Of a DNA stretch of 64,000 nt, positions 1 to 8,072 are shown in pieces. The stretch covers positions 1 through 64,000 of the forward strand of contig JAEUGX010000050.1 of assembly GCA_016795545.1 (NCBI GenBank), written 5' to 3'. Made by a program: the position numbers and the translations under genes. Positions within the stretch are counted from its first letter, which is position 1. Every line of letters begins with the position of its first letter. The DNA comes from Opitutaceae bacterium (GTDB lineage: Bacteria > Verrucomicrobiota > Verrucomicrobiia > Opitutales > Opitutaceae). Under the pieces are notes generated by a model. The model saw only the letters and a list, made by a program, of their open reading frames with translations, searched no databases and had not been told where the DNA came from.

Positions 1-138
1 CACCGGGTGTTGGTCGCCGGCGTCGAGCACCCCGAGTTCCAGGGCATTCGCGTCGTGCCCGCCCTTTACAACACCGAGGCCGAACTCGACCGGTTCGCCG
101 AACTCCTCACTGAGGCCCGCCGCCGCGGCCTCGATTGA
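1..138 (+). CDS. Class V aminotransferase, C-terminal fragment
   Basis: The window opens inside a gene. Frame 1 runs 45 residues to a TGA at 136-138. The tail contains IRVVPALYNTEAELDRF, the typical end of class V PLP-dependent aminotransferases of the cysteine desulfurase/selenocysteine lyase group, where an RxSPxxYNTxxEIDR segment closes the small domain. The catalytic lysine and PLP site lie outside the window, so substrate and subgroup cannot be told. The next gene starts about 107 bases downstream on the same strand. Family assignment is good, specificity unknown. Confidence 0.6.
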   Translation, partial: HRVLVAGVEHPEFQGIRVVPALYNTEAELDRFAELLTEARRRGLD

Positions 139-244
139 CACGAGATGCCCTTGCCGCCGCTTTGATGACTCCGTGCAGATCGGCCGCCGTCCGGCATGGT
201 TCAGGCTGCATCCGACTTGCCCAATCCCTCCTTCCCAGATCGCC

Positions 245-1813
245 ATGAATGCACCGAAACAGTGGTCCCTCCCGTTCAACGCCATCCTCTCCCGCTGCCT
301 GCTGGCGGGAGCGATGCTCCTGCTCGCCCGGCCGGCCCTTGCGGCGGCGGACGGGGGAGCCGCGCCGACGCTCCGCGCGGCGGCGGCGACCTTCGCGGTG
401 ACGCCGCCGGTCGGAGCCGAGAGCGGGGCGAGCCGCACGAGCCAGAAGATTCTCGAGGTCATCGGCGACCTCAAGACGACGCTGGTGCTGTTCGAGGACG
501 GCGCGACCCGGATGTGCTTCGTGACCTCGTCGTTCGGCGTCAATGAGCCGACGCTCAACGCCGCGATCCGCGGCCTGGTGGCGAAGGAGATCGGGCTGAC
601 CCCCGAGCAGGTGGTCGCCGGCAGCTCGCACAACCACACCGTGCCGCTCGTGCAGGTGCGCAATCCCGCGAACTGGGGCCGCCCGGGAGTCCCCCCGAAT
701 CGGGAGGATGCGAACGACCTCGGCTGGGAGTTCATGGACAAGCTCGCGCAAACCGCCCGCGGCCTGAAGGGCCGCACGGTGCCGGTGACGATCGAGTGGG
801 GCAAGGCCAAGGAGGAACGCGTGACCTACAATCGCCGCGGCCGCCGGCCGGACGGCTCGCCCTACTTCATCCGCGAGGAGGACCGCGTGCTCCTCGATCC
901 CAGCTACATCGGCACGATCGATCCCGATGCCGTCGTGGTCGTCCTGCGCGGGACCAACGGCGCCCCGGTGGGCGCGCTGGCTTTCTTCACGGGCCATCCG
1001 GTGACCGGCTACAATCCCGAGAAGATGGTCTCGTTCGGCCAGTGGTCGCAGCACGCCTGCGAGATGCTGTCCGCGCACCTGGGCGGCGTGCCCGTCGCCT
1101 TCCTGCAGGGCTGCTGCGGCGACATCAACTCGAAGTACCTGCTGACCGGCACGATCGAGCAGGCGAAGGAGCTCGGCGGCTACCTGGGCGAATCGTTCAT
1201 CGCCGCCACCAAGACGCTGAAGCGCTCGGAGCGCTCCGGCCTGGACTTCACCCGCGCGGACGTGGTCATCCCGCAAGCGGCGCTGCCGCCGCTCGACGCG
1301 CTGGAGCGCGACCTGGCCTCGATCGACGACTTCATCCGCCGCGGCCGCGCCGGCGACGAGGACACGCTGCAGTGCGTCGGCATGAACTTCCCGCGCGCCC
1401 TGACGCCCGTCTACCGGGCCAAGCTGGTCGAGATGGTGCGTCCCTGGTACGTCTGGGCGGTCGACCAGCGCAAGACCGGCGAGGCCGACAAGCTGAAGCG
1501 CGGCCACCCGCTCGGCATCGTCGTCGCCCGCTTCGGCGACGTCGGCTACGTCGGCATGCCCTTCGAGCCCTTCGTGCGCATCGGCCTGCGCATCAAGCGC
1601 GACACCCCGCTGCCGATCGTGCTGCCGAGCGGCTACACCGACGGCTCGAACGGCTACATCCCGGACGCCACCGCCTGCGATGACCGCGAGTACATGGGCG
1701 GCTTCTTCCGCTACCTGCCGCAGCGCCTGCCCTACACCGCGCCGGGCGGCGAGGCCGTGGCCGAAGTGTCGGTGCCGATCCTCACCCGCTTCGCGGCCGA
1801 GGCCAAGCGCTGA
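245..1813 (+). CDS. Secreted neutral/alkaline ceramidase-like protein
   Basis: A 522-residue protein with an N-terminal signal peptide (basic start, then a hydrophobic LLAGAMLLLARPALAAA stretch). The mature part begins with AAAATFAVTPPVG, followed by GSSHNHT and a CCGDINSKYL segment, which resembles the N-terminal catalytic domain of the neutral ceramidase-like family; the histidine-rich segment is where zinc ligands occur in that family. It lacks an obvious C-terminal ceramidase domain, as in many bacterial relatives of unknown substrate. The open frame extends upstream to 173, but the ATG at 245 is followed at once by the signal sequence and is preferred. An actual ceramide substrate is unproven. 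It sits 80 bases before a sialidase-like gene and may be cotranscribed with it. Confidence 0.65.
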   Translation: MNAPKQWSLPFNAILSRCLLAGAMLLLARPALAAADGGAAPTLRAAAATFAVTPPVGAESGASRTSQKILEVIGDLKTTLVLFEDGATRMCFVTSSFGVNEPTLNAAIRGLVAKEIGLTPEQVVAGSSHNHTVPLVQVRNPANWGRPGVPPNREDANDLGWEFMDKLAQTARGLKGRTVPVTIEWGKAKEERVTYNRRGRRPDGSPYFIREEDRVLLDPSYIGTIDPDAVVVVLRGTNGAPVGALAFFTGHPVTGYNPEKMVSFGQWSQHACEMLSAHLGGVPVAFLQGCCGDINSKYLLTGTIEQAKELGGYLGESFIAATKTLKRSERSGLDFTRADVVIPQAALPPLDALERDLASIDDFIRRGRAGDEDTLQCVGMNFPRALTPVYRAKLVEMVRPWYVWAVDQRKTGEADKLKRGHPLGIVVARFGDVGYVGMPFEPFVRIGLRIKRDTPLPIVLPSGYTDGSNGYIPDATACDDREYMGGFFRYLPQRLPYTAPGGEAVAEVSVPILTRFAAEAKR

Positions 1814-1893
1814 GCCCGGATCCCCTTGCGCCGCGTCCCGCCGCCGGTTCCGCGCCGGCGGCCGGGCGCGGCCTTCCCCAACCCCCATACCCC

Positions 1894-3039
1894 ATGTCCC
1901 GCTCCCGCCTTTTCCTGACCGCCGGGCTGCTCGCCGCGCTGGCCGTCGCCGCACCGGCCGCTACGCCCGAGAGCGCACTGCCGCGCTTTCCCCTGTATGA
2001 ACGCTACGTCGGCATCGACGGCTCCTGCGGCTGGCCACTGCTGGTGCTGCTGCCCAACGGCGACATCGCCTGCCTGATCTGGCCCGACTCGAGCCACGGT
2101 TACACCGAGGGCGCCGTCGAGTGCTGGGCCAGCTCCGACCAGGGCCGCACCTGGCACCGCCGCGGCGTGCCGGTGCCGAACGAGCCGACCATGAACCGCA
2201 TGAACCACGCGGGCGGCGTCGCCGCGGACGGCAGCCTGGTCGCGCTGGTGGCCGGCTGGGAGAACCGCAAGCCCAAGGGCTGGCTGCCCGCGCCGGACGA
2301 CAAGTCGCGTCCGTTGACCCACTTTGCCGGCTCGCGGACCCGGAAGCCGGTGCCGGCGGTCTCGCGCGACTACGGCGTGACCTGGACCCAGTACCCGGAA
2401 ATATCCGATCCCGACGACCTGGACCGCCGCCCGGCCTCCTTCGGCCGGGTCGGGCTGCTGCCCGGCGGCGAGCTCGGGGTCATGCTGTATTCGTCCACGG
2501 TCGGATTCTACACCAGCAAGGACGGCGGCGCGACCTGGACGAAGCGCGGCGTCGTCTCGCCGGAGGGGCGCAACGAGACGACGTGGATCCGCCTGGCCAA
2601 CGGCGACCTGCTGGCGGCCTCGCGGACGAACGAGAAGCCCGACAACTTCCAGCTGCTGCACGCGCTGCGCTCGAAGGACAACGGCGCGACGTGGACCTAT
2701 GAGCGCGACCTGACCCTGCCGCGCCAGCATCCCGCCGACCTGACGGCGCTGCCCGACGGCCGGATCCTGCTCAGCTACGGCGTGCGCAACGAGGGCAGCT
2801 GGGGCATCAGCGTCCGGATCGGCGACCCCGAGGGCCGGATCTGGTCGCCGCCGATCGGCCTGGTCGACCTCGAGGGCTCCACCGACCAGCGTTCCGACCC
2901 CAAGCCGGTCCGCGACGGCGGCTATCCGTCGACGGTGGCGCTGCCCGACGGCACGCTGGTGACGGCCTACTACACCCGCGGCGTGATGGCGCACCACCGG
3001 TACCACATCGGCGTGGTCCGCTGGCAGCTGCCGCCGTGA
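1894..3039 (+). CDS. Secreted sialidase-like Asp-box (BNR) protein
   Basis: A 381-residue protein with a signal peptide (RLFLTAGLLAALAVAAPAA). It carries four Asp-box motifs of the S-x-D-x-G-x-T-W type at residues about 80-87, 157-164, 208-215 and 260-267, which mark a six-bladed sialidase-fold propeller. Such proteins act outside the cytoplasm on glycans as exo-sialidases or related glycosidases. True sialidases also need an arginine triad and a Tyr/Glu pair, which I cannot assign with confidence, so 'sialidase family' is safer than 'sialidase'. It is preceded by the ceramidase-like gene and faces the permease operon tail to tail. Confidence 0.75.
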   Translation: MSRSRLFLTAGLLAALAVAAPAATPESALPRFPLYERYVGIDGSCGWPLLVLLPNGDIACLIWPDSSHGYTEGAVECWASSDQGRTWHRRGVPVPNEPTMNRMNHAGGVAADGSLVALVAGWENRKPKGWLPAPDDKSRPLTHFAGSRTRKPVPAVSRDYGVTWTQYPEISDPDDLDRRPASFGRVGLLPGGELGVMLYSSTVGFYTSKDGGATWTKRGVVSPEGRNETTWIRLANGDLLAASRTNEKPDNFQLLHALRSKDNGATWTYERDLTLPRQHPADLTALPDGRILLSYGVRNEGSWGISVRIGDPEGRIWSPPIGLVDLEGSTDQRSDPKPVRDGGYPSTVALPDGTLVTAYYTRGVMAHHRYHIGVVRWQLPP

Positions 3040-3082
3040 AGCGGCGGGCAGGATCGGCCTGAAATCCGCCGTCGCCGCCGCT
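3040..3082. terminator. Possible bidirectional hairpin between convergent genes
   Basis: AGCGGCGG at 3040-3047 pairs perfectly with CCGCCGCT at 3075-3082 in the 53-base gap between the sialidase-like gene and the convergent permease gene. There is no T-run on either side, so it is at best a weak or factor-dependent terminator. Confidence 0.25.
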
Positions 3083-3092
3083 CGCCGGCCGC

Positions 3093-5501
3093 TCACTCCG
3101 TCCTCAGCGCCACGAGCGGGTCGATGCGGGTGGCGCGGCGCGCGGGGACCACGCATGCGGCGAGGCAGGCCGCGGCGAGCGCGGTGAGGGCCGCCGCGTA
3201 GGTGGCGGCGTCGACCGGGGCGACGCCGTACAGGAGATGGCCGGTGGCCGGGGCGGACAGCGCGGCCAGGACGACCCCGCCGAGGAGGCCGGGCCCGGTG
3301 AGCCGCAGGGCGTCGCGCAGGACCAGCCGCGCCACGTCGGCGCGCGAAGCGCCGAGGGCGAGCCGGACGCCGAACTCCGCGGTGCGGCCGGCGACCGCGA
3401 AGGCCAGCACGGCGTAGACGCCGGTTAGGCAGAGCGCGACCGCCAGGCCGGCGAACGCGCCCACCAGCGTGAGCCCGAAGCGCGTCTGCCAGGCGGACTG
3501 GGCGTAGAAGGCCGCGGCGTGCTGGTGCAGGTAGGCGCTGGCCTGGAGGTCGGCGGCGCTCACGGCGCGGTCCGCCTGCTCCCGGGTCAGGCGCTGCGCC
3601 CCGCGGGTCCGGACGAACACGCCGCTGTCGGCGGGCGGCAGCTGCGTGTAGGGCAGGAAGAACGAGTGGACCACCCGGGGCTGCGAGCCGTGGCCGAGGA
3701 TGTCGCTGACGACCCCGACGACCTGCCACCAGTCCTCGCCCGTGTTCTCGATCCGCACGCGGCGCCCGACGGGATCCTGGCCGGGCCAGTACTGGTCGGC
3801 CAGGCTCTGGCTGATGACCGCGACCCGCGGGGTGTCGGCCCGGTCGTCCTCGTGCAGCCAGCGGCCCGCGTGCAGGCGGAGCTGCAGGGTCTCGCGCAGC
3901 CCGGGGGACACGGCGCGGCGCGCGGCCCGCTTGGGCGTTTCCCCGAGGGCCAGGCCGTCGCCCTCCTGCGTGAAGCCGAAATAGCTGTCGGGCGCGTTGG
4001 CGAAGGCGAAGTCGGCGGTGGCGGCGGCGGCGACGTGCGGCAGCGCGCGCAGCTCGGCGACGACGCGCTCGAAGTAGCGGATGCGGGCGGCCGGATCGTC
4101 ATACTGGGCGCCCCGCGTGCCGGTGCGGAACGAGTAGATCTGCTCGGCGGGGATGCCGTGGTCGACGTCCTGCACCGCGCGGAAGCTGCGCACCAGCTGG
4201 ACGGCGGCGATGAGCAGGGCGAGGGCGACCGCCACCTGGACGGAAACCAGCACGCGGGTGGCGGCGCCGCTGGCGGCGGAGCCCGGCTGGCGCGAGCCGT
4301 CGCGGAGGGTGGCCTCGAGGTTCAGGCGCCGGGCCTGCAGGAGCGGCACCAGGCTGAAGACGAAGGCGATGGCGACGGCGAGGCCGAGGGCCGCGAGCAC
4401 GACCGGGCCGGAGACGCCGGGGGCCGGCAGCTGGCGCAGCGGCGACGCGGCCGGGAGCAGGCCGGTGGTGAGCGGCGCCAGCCACGCGGCGAGGGCCAGG
4501 CCGACGGCCGCGCCGCCGAGCGCGAGCCAGAGCGATTCCAGGAAGAACTGCCGGAGCAGGTCGCGTGTCGCGGCGCCGAGCGCGAGGCGGACGGCGAACT
4601 CGCGGCGGCGGCGGATGGCCTGGGCGAGCAGGAGGCAGGCTGCGTTGACGCACGCGACGACGAGCACGAGCGCCACCGCGGCCTGGAGCAGGACGAGCTG
4701 CCGGCGGAAGTTGCCGACGAGGACGTCGCGCAGGCCGACGGCGGTCAGGCCGCGGTCGGCGTTGGTCGCCGGATGGTCGCGGGCCAGGGTGCGCGCCAGG
4801 GCGGCGAGCTCGGCCCGGGCCGACGCGACGGTGCGCCCCGGGGCCAGCTCGCCGAACATGAAGTGGCGGCGGGTGAGGCGTTCCGCGCGCTGGAAGTCGG
4901 CCGGCAGCATCGCCACCCAGCCCTGCTGGCCCTCGCCGATGAGCGGCAGCACGGTCTCGGGGGGCAGGACGCCGACGATGCGGCCGCTCGTCTGCTCGAG
5001 CGCGAGGGTCTCGCCGATGACGTCGGGATCGCCGCCGAAGCGCCGCTGCCAGAATTCGTGGCTGAGGACGACGGCCCGCTGGCCGCCCGTGGCGGCGTTG
5101 GCGGGCGTGATGACGTCGCCCAGCAGGGCGCGCTGGCCGAGCAGGCCGAAGAATTCCGGGGTCACGCGCTGGATGAAGGCCACCTCGGCGGCGCCGCCGG
5201 CGCGGACGGTGAACGCCTCGTTGCGGACGATGGCGGTCCGGGAGAAGGCGGTGACCTGGTCGTGGACGTCGGCGGCGTTGCCGAAGGTCATCCGCCAGAG
5301 GCTGCCCGGTCCGGTGGCCAGCGGATACTCGTTGATCGCCACCAGGCGCTCGGCGTCGCCGAACGGCAGGGGCCGCAGCAGGTAGCTGTTGAGCAGGCCC
5401 AGCACGAGGAGGGTGGCGGCGAGCGCGAGGCCGAGGGTGGCCACGATGCCGGCCGAGAGGCCCGGGCGGCGGCGGAGGGCGTGGAGGCTGGGGGCGAGCA
5501 C
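3093..5501 (-). CDS. MacB/FtsX-type orphan ABC permease (ADOP family), third of three
   Basis: An 802-residue membrane protein: one N-terminal transmembrane helix (residues about 15-38), a MacB-like periplasmic core, a three-helix FtsX segment containing EFAVRLALGAATRDLLRQ, a second core and a C-terminal FtsX segment with EFGVRLALGASRADVARL, ending in PARRATRIDPLVALRTE. This duplicated layout without a linked ATPase is that of the orphan permeases first named in Acidobacteria. The GTG at 5501, 23 bases after the preceding stop, gives the family's usual N-terminus; longer readings run into the shadow frame of the upstream gene. Transport or mechanotransmission of a lipophilic substrate is family inference only. 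Confidence 0.8.
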   Translation of the reverse strand: MLAPSLHALRRRPGLSAGIVATLGLALAATLLVLGLLNSYLLRPLPFGDAERLVAINEYPLATGPGSLWRMTFGNAADVHDQVTAFSRTAIVRNEAFTVRAGGAAEVAFIQRVTPEFFGLLGQRALLGDVITPANAATGGQRAVVLSHEFWQRRFGGDPDVIGETLALEQTSGRIVGVLPPETVLPLIGEGQQGWVAMLPADFQRAERLTRRHFMFGELAPGRTVASARAELAALARTLARDHPATNADRGLTAVGLRDVLVGNFRRQLVLLQAAVALVLVVACVNAACLLLAQAIRRRREFAVRLALGAATRDLLRQFFLESLWLALGGAAVGLALAAWLAPLTTGLLPAASPLRQLPAPGVSGPVVLAALGLAVAIAFVFSLVPLLQARRLNLEATLRDGSRQPGSAASGAATRVLVSVQVAVALALLIAAVQLVRSFRAVQDVDHGIPAEQIYSFRTGTRGAQYDDPAARIRYFERVVAELRALPHVAAAATADFAFANAPDSYFGFTQEGDGLALGETPKRAARRAVSPGLRETLQLRLHAGRWLHEDDRADTPRVAVISQSLADQYWPGQDPVGRRVRIENTGEDWWQVVGVVSDILGHGSQPRVVHSFFLPYTQLPPADSGVFVRTRGAQRLTREQADRAVSAADLQASAYLHQHAAAFYAQSAWQTRFGLTLVGAFAGLAVALCLTGVYAVLAFAVAGRTAEFGVRLALGASRADVARLVLRDALRLTGPGLLGGVVLAALSAPATGHLLYGVAPVDAATYAAALTALAAACLAACVVPARRATRIDPLVALRTE

Positions 5502-5524
5502 GGGTTGGCGGGGTTGGCGCGGGC

Positions 5525-8038
5525 CTAGTCGGCGCGCAGCGCGATCATCGGGTCGACGCGCGTGGCGCGGCGGGCGGGCACGAAGGCGGCCACGAGGGAA
5601 ACGGCGGCGACGAGGAGGCCGACGGCGACGTAGGTCAGCGGGTCGACCGGCGACACCTGGAAGAGGAAGTTCTGCAGCTGGGCGCGGCCGAACCACGCGA
5701 GGAGCAGGGTGAGGCCGAGCCCGACCCCGAGACCGAGGGCGAGCTGGCGCAGGCCCTGGCCCATGACCAGGCGCAGGATCCGCCGCACGTCGGCGCCGAG
5801 CGCCATGCGGACGCCGAACTCCTGGGCGCGCTGGTTGACGGCGAAGGACATGACGCCGTAGAGGCCGACGGAGGCCAGCAGGATGGCCACGATGCCGAAC
5901 ACGCCGACCATGGCGGCGACGATCCGGTTCTGGGCGATGAAGCTCTCCTGGCTGGCGGCGGGGGTCTCGACGAAGTAGAGGGGCAGGTTGCCGTCGACGC
6001 GGTTGACCTCCCGCCGCAGCGCGGTCGCCAGGGTGTCGGCGCGCTGGCCCCCGCGCGGCCGGACGACGACGGTGGCGAACTGGTTGACGAAGGGCTCGGC
6101 GGGGATGGGGCCGAGGATGCTCGAGAAGAACGGGGCGTAGAAGCCGGTTGCGTCCGTGTTCGGGTTGTTGAACGGGCCCTGCATCCGGAGGGTGGGCGCG
6201 ACCCCGATGATGGTGCGCCAGGGGCTGAACTGGGTGCCGTTGTTGCCGACGGTGCGGAAACGGCGGCCGAGGGGGCTCTCCCGGCCGAAGTGCTTCCGCG
6301 CAAACGCGGCGTTGACGATGGCCACCGGCTGCCGCTGGTCGAGGTCGTCGTCGGTGAAGGTCCGGCCCTCGAGGAGCGGCTGGCCGATGACCGCGAAGTA
6401 GCCCCCGGTGACCTGCTCGAAGTTGGTGGTGGGGCGGTCGGGGTTGGACCGGTATTCGCGGCCCTCGATCTCGATGGCGGCGGTGCCGGAGAAGACCATG
6501 CGAAAACGGTTGGTCAGGGCGGCGGACTCGAATTCGGGATGCTGGTGGAGGTGGCGGACGAGGCGTTCGAAGAACTGGCGGCGCGCGGCCTGGGTGGGAT
6601 AGTCGCCGTCCATCAACCCCATGCGCGCGGCCAACACCCCGCGCAGGTCGTAGCCGTAGTCGAGCTGCTGCTGGGCGTGCAGCGAGCGCGCGAGCAGCAG
6701 CGAGGCCACCAGGATCAGGCTGGTGAGCATGATCTGGATCACGACCAGGCCGCGGGTGACGAGGTTGACGGCGCGGCTGGTGTGGCCGCGGCCGCCCTCC
6801 TTGAGCACCTCGGCGGGGCGGGCGCGCGAGGACAGCCAGGCCGGGACGAGGCCCGAGACCACGGCGGCGACCACGGTGGCGGCGACGGTGAAGGCGAGCA
6901 CGACGACGTCGATGTCGAAGGTGATCCACGACGGCGGCGGGTTGTTGAGGCGGCGGGTGAGGGTGGTCAGGTAGTCGACCGCCCAGTACGAGCCCGCGAC
7001 GCCGAGGATGGCGCCCAGGAAGGCGAGGAGCAGGCTCTCGGTGAGCATCTGGCGGAGGAGGCGGACGCGGGTGGCGCCCAGCGAGGAGCGGATGGCCAGC
7101 TCCTTGGCCCGCAGGGTGGCGCGGGCGAACTGCATGTTCATGACGTTGAGGCAGGCGATGAACAGCACGAGCATGCAGATCGAGAGCATGCCCAGCATGA
7201 GGTTCTTCAGGAAGTTGGGCGTGAACGCCTCCCGCAGGGGGCGGACCTCGGCCACGGCGAACTGCTGGTTGGTGTCGGGATACGCGCCCGCGAGGCGCTT
7301 GGCGATGGCGTCGAACTCGAGCGTGGCCTGGTCGATGGTCACTCCCGGCTTGAGGAGCCCGACGACCGCGGGGGGGAGCGCGCGCGGGTCGGTGCGCGGA
7401 CGGGGCGGGAACTCGGAGAAGAGCGGGATCCAGAGCTCCTCGTTGGTGGGGAAGTTGAACCCCGCGGGCATGACGCCGATGATGGTCGCCGCCGCGCCGT
7501 TGATGCGGACCGCGCGTCCGATCACGTCGTCCGTCCCGCCGAAGTCGCGCTGCCAGATCTGATGGCTGATGAGGGCGGTCTTGGGCGCGCCCGGCCGGTT
7601 GTCGGCGGCGGTGAAGTCGCGGCCCCGCACCGGCGCGACGCCGAGGATGCGCATGAAGTCCTCCGTCACGTAGCCGCCGGTGTACCGCCGGGGCACCGCG
7701 CCGGCGGTGACGTTCACGGTCGAGCCGTTGTAGAACGCGGCCAGCAGCTCGCAGGACTGCTGGGTCGCCCGGATCTCCTCGTAGTCCAGCGCCGCGATCC
7801 GGCCCTGGGTGCCGAAGGCGTTGGTCTGCGCCGGGTCGATGAAGTTGATGCTCATGAGCCGCTCCGCGCGGGGGAAGGAAAAGCCGCGGATGACCACGCC
7901 GTTGACGACGCTGAACTGGGTCGTGACCGCGCAGATGCCGAGGGAGAGCACGAAGACGGCGAGCGCGCAGAAGGATTTCTCCTTGATGAGCACCCGCAGC
8001 CCGATGCGAAGGTCCTGCCAGAAGGTTTCGAGGATCAT
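5525..8038 (-). CDS. MacB/FtsX-type orphan ABC permease (ADOP family), second of three
   Basis: An 837-residue protein starting MILETFWQDLRIGLRVLIKEKSF, with a first transmembrane helix at about residues 20-42, two periplasmic core domains and two FtsX-type membrane blocks. Conserved signatures are ELAIRSSLGATRVRLLRQML in the first half and EFGVRMALGADVRRILRL in the second; the end is PARRATRVDPMIALRAD. The ATG at 8038 is preferred to upstream in-frame starts because it reproduces the family N-terminus. It lies 34 bases after the stop of the first permease and 23 before the third, so the three are probably one transcript. No ATPase gene is nearby. Confidence 0.85.
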   Translation of the reverse strand: MILETFWQDLRIGLRVLIKEKSFCALAVFVLSLGICAVTTQFSVVNGVVIRGFSFPRAERLMSINFIDPAQTNAFGTQGRIAALDYEEIRATQQSCELLAAFYNGSTVNVTAGAVPRRYTGGYVTEDFMRILGVAPVRGRDFTAADNRPGAPKTALISHQIWQRDFGGTDDVIGRAVRINGAAATIIGVMPAGFNFPTNEELWIPLFSEFPPRPRTDPRALPPAVVGLLKPGVTIDQATLEFDAIAKRLAGAYPDTNQQFAVAEVRPLREAFTPNFLKNLMLGMLSICMLVLFIACLNVMNMQFARATLRAKELAIRSSLGATRVRLLRQMLTESLLLAFLGAILGVAGSYWAVDYLTTLTRRLNNPPPSWITFDIDVVVLAFTVAATVVAAVVSGLVPAWLSSRARPAEVLKEGGRGHTSRAVNLVTRGLVVIQIMLTSLILVASLLLARSLHAQQQLDYGYDLRGVLAARMGLMDGDYPTQAARRQFFERLVRHLHQHPEFESAALTNRFRMVFSGTAAIEIEGREYRSNPDRPTTNFEQVTGGYFAVIGQPLLEGRTFTDDDLDQRQPVAIVNAAFARKHFGRESPLGRRFRTVGNNGTQFSPWRTIIGVAPTLRMQGPFNNPNTDATGFYAPFFSSILGPIPAEPFVNQFATVVVRPRGGQRADTLATALRREVNRVDGNLPLYFVETPAASQESFIAQNRIVAAMVGVFGIVAILLASVGLYGVMSFAVNQRAQEFGVRMALGADVRRILRLVMGQGLRQLALGLGVGLGLTLLLAWFGRAQLQNFLFQVSPVDPLTYVAVGLLVAAVSLVAAFVPARRATRVDPMIALRAD

Positions 8039-8072
8039 GCGGGGGAGGCTGGAGCTGGGCGGCGGTCGCGGC